Source: an uncultured Collinsella sp. (GTDB lineage Bacteria; Actinomycetota; Coriobacteriia; Coriobacteriales; Coriobacteriaceae). Taken from it: a stretch of DNA of 64,000 nucleotides. Location: the NCBI GenBank assembly GCA_902494085.1, contig CABURU010000003.1:62001-126000 (forward strand), in the 5' to 3' direction. Below the pieces are notes generated by a model, which was given only the letters and a program-made list of their open reading frames with translations, made no database searches and was not told the origin of the DNA. Of this stretch, positions 61,138-64,000 are shown in pieces (within the stretch, counting starts at the first letter, position 1; the number at the start of each line of letters is the position of its first letter). The translations under genes were made by a program, and so were the position numbers.

Positions 61138-62881
61138 GGTGGACCATCTCCTTGGTAATTCGAACGACATCGGTGACCTCGCTCACCTGCGCAAAAGCGG
61201 GCGAGACGGAAGATGCCAGACGGCGCGAGAGTTCGATGACCTGGGGCGGCTCAACGTAGGCATGCTGCATGAGTTCGATGTTCGAGAACAGCTCGTGCGT
61301 GCGGCCGCGGTCGAGGATGCGACCGTCGGCCATTACCACAATGCGCTCGGCAAAATCCGAGACGACTTCCATATCGTGGCAGACCATGATGACGGCGCAA
61401 CCGCGCTCGGCCATGGTGCGTACCGTTTCCATCACGGTCATGCACTCGCGGTAGTCCAAGCCGCTCGTGGGCTCGTCGAGCACGACGATCTTGGGCTCAA
61501 CCACTACGACGGAGGCAAGTGCCACCATTTGTCGCTGGCCACGCGAAAGCGAGAACGGTGCCTCGTCGGCGGGCAGACCAAAGCGGTCGATGACCAGCTG
61601 GGCGCGACGCAGAGCCTCGGCACGGTCCATGCCGCCCAGCTCCAAGCCAAAGGCGACCTCGTCGAGCACGGTATCCTTGCAGATCTGGCGGTCGGGGTTT
61701 TGGAAGAGCGTTGCCACTTCGCGTGCGATGCGGCTCGTGGGAACCGATGCCGTGTCCAAGCCCGTAACGCGTACGCTGCCCGATGCGGGCTTGAGCAAAC
61801 CCGTGAGCAGTTTGGTGAGCGTGGTCTTGCCGGCACCGTTCTGGCCGACGATGCCCACGAGCTCGCCAGGATAGAGCGTCAGGCTAAGGTCGTGTACGGC
61901 GGCGCCGCCATTGGGATAGGCAAACTCAACATGGTCGAAGGTGAGTACGGGTTCGGCGTCCTTGGCATGAGGACGCAACGACGGTGCATGCGGGGAGCCG
62001 GCGGGCGCTTGGGCTTCGCTGACCGCGTGTGCGGGGTCGACGATGCCCGAAATCATGCGCTCGGCCTCATCGACATCCAAGCAGGGGGTACCGCTTACCA
62101 GGCCATCGGCCTCGAGACTATTGAAGATACGTGTGACGCGAGGGCAGTCGACGCCGATGGCACGGAGCTCGTCGGTATGCGCGAAGACCTCGTGTGGCTC
62201 GCCCTGCAGCGCGATTTCGCCATGGTTGAGCACGAGCACGCGGTTGCAGTACTCCGAGAGCAGGGCGACCTTTTGCTCGACGACGACGATGGTGATTCCA
62301 AGTGCGCGGTTTGCCTCACGCAGCGTCTCGAAGACCAACGTGGAGCTGGCGGGGTCGAGTGCCGCGGTGGGCTCGTCGAGAACCAAGACGCGCGGACGCA
62401 TGGCGAGGATGGCGGCGATGGCTACCTTTTGCTTCTGTCCGCCCGAGAGGGTGGCGATCTCGCGGTCGCGCAGGTCGCTGATGCCGACGGTCTCGAGAGT
62501 TTCGCTCACGCGCTGCTCGATCTGGTCGTGGGGAACACCAAAGTTCTCGAGGCCAAAGAGCATCTCGTCCTCGACGACCGAAGCGACCATCTGCGTGTCG
62601 ATATCCTGCAGCACACTGCCGACGATTTGCGACACGTCGGTGAGCGAGACTTCGCAGGTGTCGTGGCCGTCGACCATGACGGACCCAAAGAACGTGCCGG
62701 TGTAGTGGTGGGGCACGGCGCCCGACAGACAGGCGGCAAGCGTGGACTTGCCGGCGCCCGAGGGTCCGATGATGCCGATGAAATCTCCCTTGTTCACGCT
62801 GAGCGAGATGTGGTTGAGCGCCTGCTCGGTCTGCGTGCCATAGGAGAACGAGACATCGTCGACGTTGATGATCGTTTCCAT
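61130..62881 (-). CDS. ECF transporter fused double ATPase (EcfA-EcfA')
   Basis: A 583-aa protein with two complete ABC ATPase domains. Domain 1 (~1-270): GPSGAGKSTL, LSGGQKQKVAIA and VLVLDEPTAALD. Domain 2 (~315-583): GQNGAGKTTLTKL, LSRGQRQMVALA and IVVLDEPTSGLD. The linker (~275-312) is Pro/Ala/His-rich and probably flexible. Normally EcfA and EcfA' are separate genes; the fusion fixes their stoichiometry. It is followed by an overlapping ecfT gene and preceded on the same strand by the S-component gene. Confidence 0.92.
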   Translation of the reverse strand: METIINVDDVSFSYGTQTEQALNHISLSVNKGDFIGIIGPSGAGKSTLAACLSGAVPHHYTGTFFGSVMVDGHDTCEVSLTDVSQIVGSVLQDIDTQMVASVVEDEMLFGLENFGVPHDQIEQRVSETLETVGISDLRDREIATLSGGQKQKVAIAAILAMRPRVLVLDEPTAALDPASSTLVFETLREANRALGITIVVVEQKVALLSEYCNRVLVLNHGEIALQGEPHEVFAHTDELRAIGVDCPRVTRIFNSLEADGLVSGTPCLDVDEAERMISGIVDPAHAVSEAQAPAGSPHAPSLRPHAKDAEPVLTFDHVEFAYPNGGAAVHDLSLTLYPGELVGIVGQNGAGKTTLTKLLTGLLKPASGSVRVTGLDTASVPTSRIAREVATLFQNPDRQICKDTVLDEVAFGLELGGMDRAEALRRAQLVIDRFGLPADEAPFSLSRGQRQMVALASVVVVEPKIVVLDEPTSGLDYRECMTVMETVRTMAERGCAVIMVCHDMEVVSDFAERIVVMADGRILDRGRTHELFSNIELMQHAYVEPPQVIELSRRLASSVSPAFAQVSEVTDVVRITKEMVHRG

Positions 62882-62900
62882 GGATACCTTTCATAGTCAT

Positions 62901-62942
62901 TGGGGACGTTCTTTAATGACTAGTCGTTTAAGAACGTCCCCA
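62901..62942. repeat. Palindromic REP-like element (GGGGACGTTCTT family)
   Basis: TGGGGACGTTCTT and AAGAACGTCCCCA are perfect 13-base arms, extended by TAA/TTA, around a loop containing ACTAGT. It lies between the ECF S-component and ATPase genes. A degenerate further half (GTTTGGGACGGTCTTTAC) follows at 62952-62969. Confidence 0.65.
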
Positions 62943-62987
62943 AAAGCTAGCCGTTTGGGACGGTCTTTACCGATGGGGCACTGTGGG

Positions 62988-63560
62988 TTAGTTGAGCTTC
63001 AGGGCCTTCTGGATGGGCAGATAGAGGGCGCCGACCAGAATGGCGTTAAAGACGGCGGTCATGGCGACGACGGGCAGCATGGCGGCGGCGAGCTCGCCGA
63101 CCACGCCGAGCATGGCCATCTTGATGATCATGAAGATGACGCCGGAGACAAAGGTGGTCAGGAAGGTTGCGACAATGGCGATGGCGGGCTTGACCTGACC
63201 GTTCTTGCCAGCGGCGTTGACGATGCCGGCCATGAGCATGGCGGCGATGCCCTCAGCGGCAAAATCGACGAACGGCGAAGTGGTGGTGATCTGGATCACG
63301 GCAGCCGAGATGAGGCCAATAACGAGCGCCTGGCCGATGTTGGGGCGAACGACCAGGATGGTGAGGCAGAAGGCCGAGATGATGAACTCGGGGCTGATCA
63401 TGCCGCCCGAGATGCCCGAGATGGCCTTGCCGACGGTGAAGTTGAGGATGAAGCCGGCAGCGAGCAGGATGGCGAGCAGGACGAGGGCGCGGACATCGAG
63501 TTTGCCGCGGTCGGCGGTCTGGACGGTGCGGGGCTGGGCGGCGGTGGTGTTCTGAGACAT
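62988..63560 (-). CDS. ECF transporter substrate-binding (S) component, predicted tryptophan-specific
   Basis: A 190-aa, six-helix membrane protein from ATG 63560 (GAAAGGA upstream). The helix pattern (LVLLAILLAAGFILNF, ISPEFIISAFCLTILVV, VIGLISAAVIQITTTSPF, MLMAGIVNAAG, FLTTFVSGVIFMIIKMAM) fits ECF S units. The motif before helix 1 (AILLAAG) resembles the Ala-rich face that docks on EcfT. Specificity comes from its leader: three consecutive Trp codons and an attenuator imply control by tryptophan, so it probably imports tryptophan, as in the TrpP group. Confidence 0.85.
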   Translation of the reverse strand: MSQNTTAAQPRTVQTADRGKLDVRALVLLAILLAAGFILNFTVGKAISGISGGMISPEFIISAFCLTILVVRPNIGQALVIGLISAAVIQITTTSPFVDFAAEGIAAMLMAGIVNAAGKNGQVKPAIAIVATFLTTFVSGVIFMIIKMAMLGVVGELAAAMLPVVAMTAVFNAILVGALYLPIQKALKLN

Positions 63561-63605
63561 GGTGAAAATCCTTTCGGAAGAGGAGTGCAAGAGAAAAGCG
63601 GAGGC

Positions 63606-63735
63606 GCGTGATGCGAATGCGATCGGGCTCGAGATAGAAAAAGGCCCCCGGTCGAAACCGGAGGCCTTCCAATCACCTAGAGCGCAAAAACAGGCGTGAG
63701 GGACTCACTGTCGACCGATCGTATTCGCATCACGC
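63606..63735 (-). promoter_or_regulatory. Trp attenuator region with long-range complementary arms
   Basis: Between the leader peptide's Trp codons and the S-component gene lies a terminator (63639-63668). The 21 bases at 63715-63735 (just after the Trp codons) are complementary, with one mismatch, to the 21 bases at 63606-63626 beyond the terminator. The two arms would enclose the terminator hairpin in one long stem. This goes beyond the simple 1:2, 2:3, 3:4 pairing of textbook trp attenuators. Confidence 0.65.
63639..63668 (-). terminator. Attenuator terminator in the trp-type leader
   Basis: On the minus strand, AAGGCCTCCGGT pairs with ACCGGGGGCCTT around TTCG, followed by TTTTTC. It lies between the leader peptide and the S-component gene. 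Confidence 0.85.
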
Positions 63736-63773
63736 CACCACCAGTTGTTGAGAGACTTCATCGTGTTCTTCAT
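63705..63773 (-). CDS. Trp leader peptide controlling the ECF transporter
   Basis: A 22-residue ORF starts with ATG at 63773 (AAAGGAG upstream) and reads MKNTMKSLNNWWWRDANTI, then GRQ and a stop. Three consecutive UGG codons (63735-63743) followed by an attenuator hairpin are the classic sign of ribosome-mediated tryptophan attenuation. When charged tRNA-Trp is scarce, the ribosome stalls here and lets transcription reach the transporter gene. Its strong ribosome site shows it is meant to be translated. Confidence 0.88.
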   Translation of the reverse strand: MKNTMKSLNNWWWRDANTIGRQ

Positions 63774-63911
63774 GTTGGTGGCTCCTTTCGTGATGCCGTG
63801 GCGCGGTCGCACCTTGTTGCTGTTGCGCTGCACTATAGCACAGCAAAGTGTGTGCGGGGAAATCTTTTTTGAAAAGATTTCAGCGGTGTTTCCCGCCGGT
63901 CAAAAGAGCGG

Positions 63912-63953
63912 GCTGAGCGGGCGAGGCTGCCATTGCTGCCTTGTCCGCTCAGC
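63912..63953 (-). terminator. Hairpin terminator of the gene at the right edge
   Basis: GCTGAGCGGGCGAGGC pairs with GCCTTGTCCGCTCAGC (two G-U pairs). On the minus strand it is followed, after a short GC stretch, by CTCTTTTG. Confidence 0.6.
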
Positions 63954-63968
63954 TAGGACATGAGGGCC

Positions 63969-64000
63969 TTAGGCCTTCTTGCGACGATAGATCACGTAGG
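63969..64000 (-). CDS. C-terminal end of a gene entering from the right edge
   Basis: On the minus strand the frame reads YVIYRRKKA and then TAA (63969-63971). Basic residues after a short hydrophobic end could be the cytoplasmic tail of a membrane or sortase-anchored protein, but only ten codons are visible. The reading frame is supported only by the following terminator. Confidence 0.35.
   Translation of the reverse strand, partial: YVIYRRKKA

Noticed and set aside
61124..62896. 590-codon plus-strand open frame opposite the fused ECF ATPase
   Set aside because: Antisense shadow; the minus strand carries two intact sets of ABC ATPase motifs.

Overview
The window looks like a chromosomal segment of a gut anaerobe of the class Coriobacteriia, most probably Collinsella or a close relative. 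This is an inference from gene content and style: GC-rich coding sequence, many GTG/TTG starts, fermentative L-lactate dehydrogenase, flavodoxin and DUF3793, ECF and amino-acid ABC transporters, and acetylated lysine/DAP synthesis. No rRNA, tRNA or CRISPR array was recognised. Nearly all sequence is coding, in short operons closed by GC-rich hairpin terminators.

Region by region. 1-6.9 kb: tail of a Cys/Met-metabolism PLP enzyme, a secreted Tyr-rich protein, a PanE-type reductase, an Fe-S aldo/keto reductase, a Gfo/Idh/MocA oxidoreductase and endonuclease IV; the last two each follow one copy of a covarying palindromic element. 7-10.2 kb: polar amino-acid ABC transporter. 10.2-14.7 kb: flavodoxin/DUF3793, a copper-type HMA protein with a CsoR-like operator, an SOS-type Y-family polymerase/YolD operon and a broken Fe-ADH gene. 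14.8-19.6 kb: pgi, then a minus-strand module of unknown protein, ClpP-like protease and VirD4/TraG-like ATPase. 20-28.6 kb: two HAD phosphatases, then a GntR-YfcC-amidohydrolase-FrlC-FrlB-FrlD operon predicted to use an Amadori compound (fructosyl-amine). 28.6-33.5 kb: a MITE-like element, TatD, TcdA, SdpR/SdpI and EttA. 33.7-39.7 kb: two AT-richer islands (Tat-secreted protease-like protein plus lipoprotein; small proteins plus an MFS exporter) around two low-complexity proteins. 39.7-46.6 kb: NadE, aminotransferase, LDH, a DUF2974 hydrolase and a nucleoid protein. 46.8-52.2 kb: lysine/DAP locus with a lysA-dapA fusion, dapB and dapH behind a lysine riboswitch, with a divergent M20 deacetylase. 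52.3-57.9 kb: HigBA, small membrane and lipoprotein genes, an HTH/Ser-Thr kinase pair, a murein-hydrolase-like protein and a MOSC protein. 58.1-60.3 kb: ATP-grasp ligase plus aspartate/glutamate racemase. 60.4-63.8 kb: an ECF transporter (S, fused A-A', T) behind a Trp-codon leader peptide and attenuator, so probably a tryptophan importer.

The strongest leads for new biology are the Trp-leader-controlled ECF transporter with its long-range complementarity, the riboswitch-controlled lysA-dapA fusion that keeps an internal start site, the Amadori operon with an unusual transporter and amidohydrolase, the twin covarying palindromes, the ClpP/VirD4 module, and an RBS-masking hairpin at 53.4 kb. 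Start sites were chosen mainly by Shine-Dalgarno spacing. All family names come from reading motifs; no database search was run.
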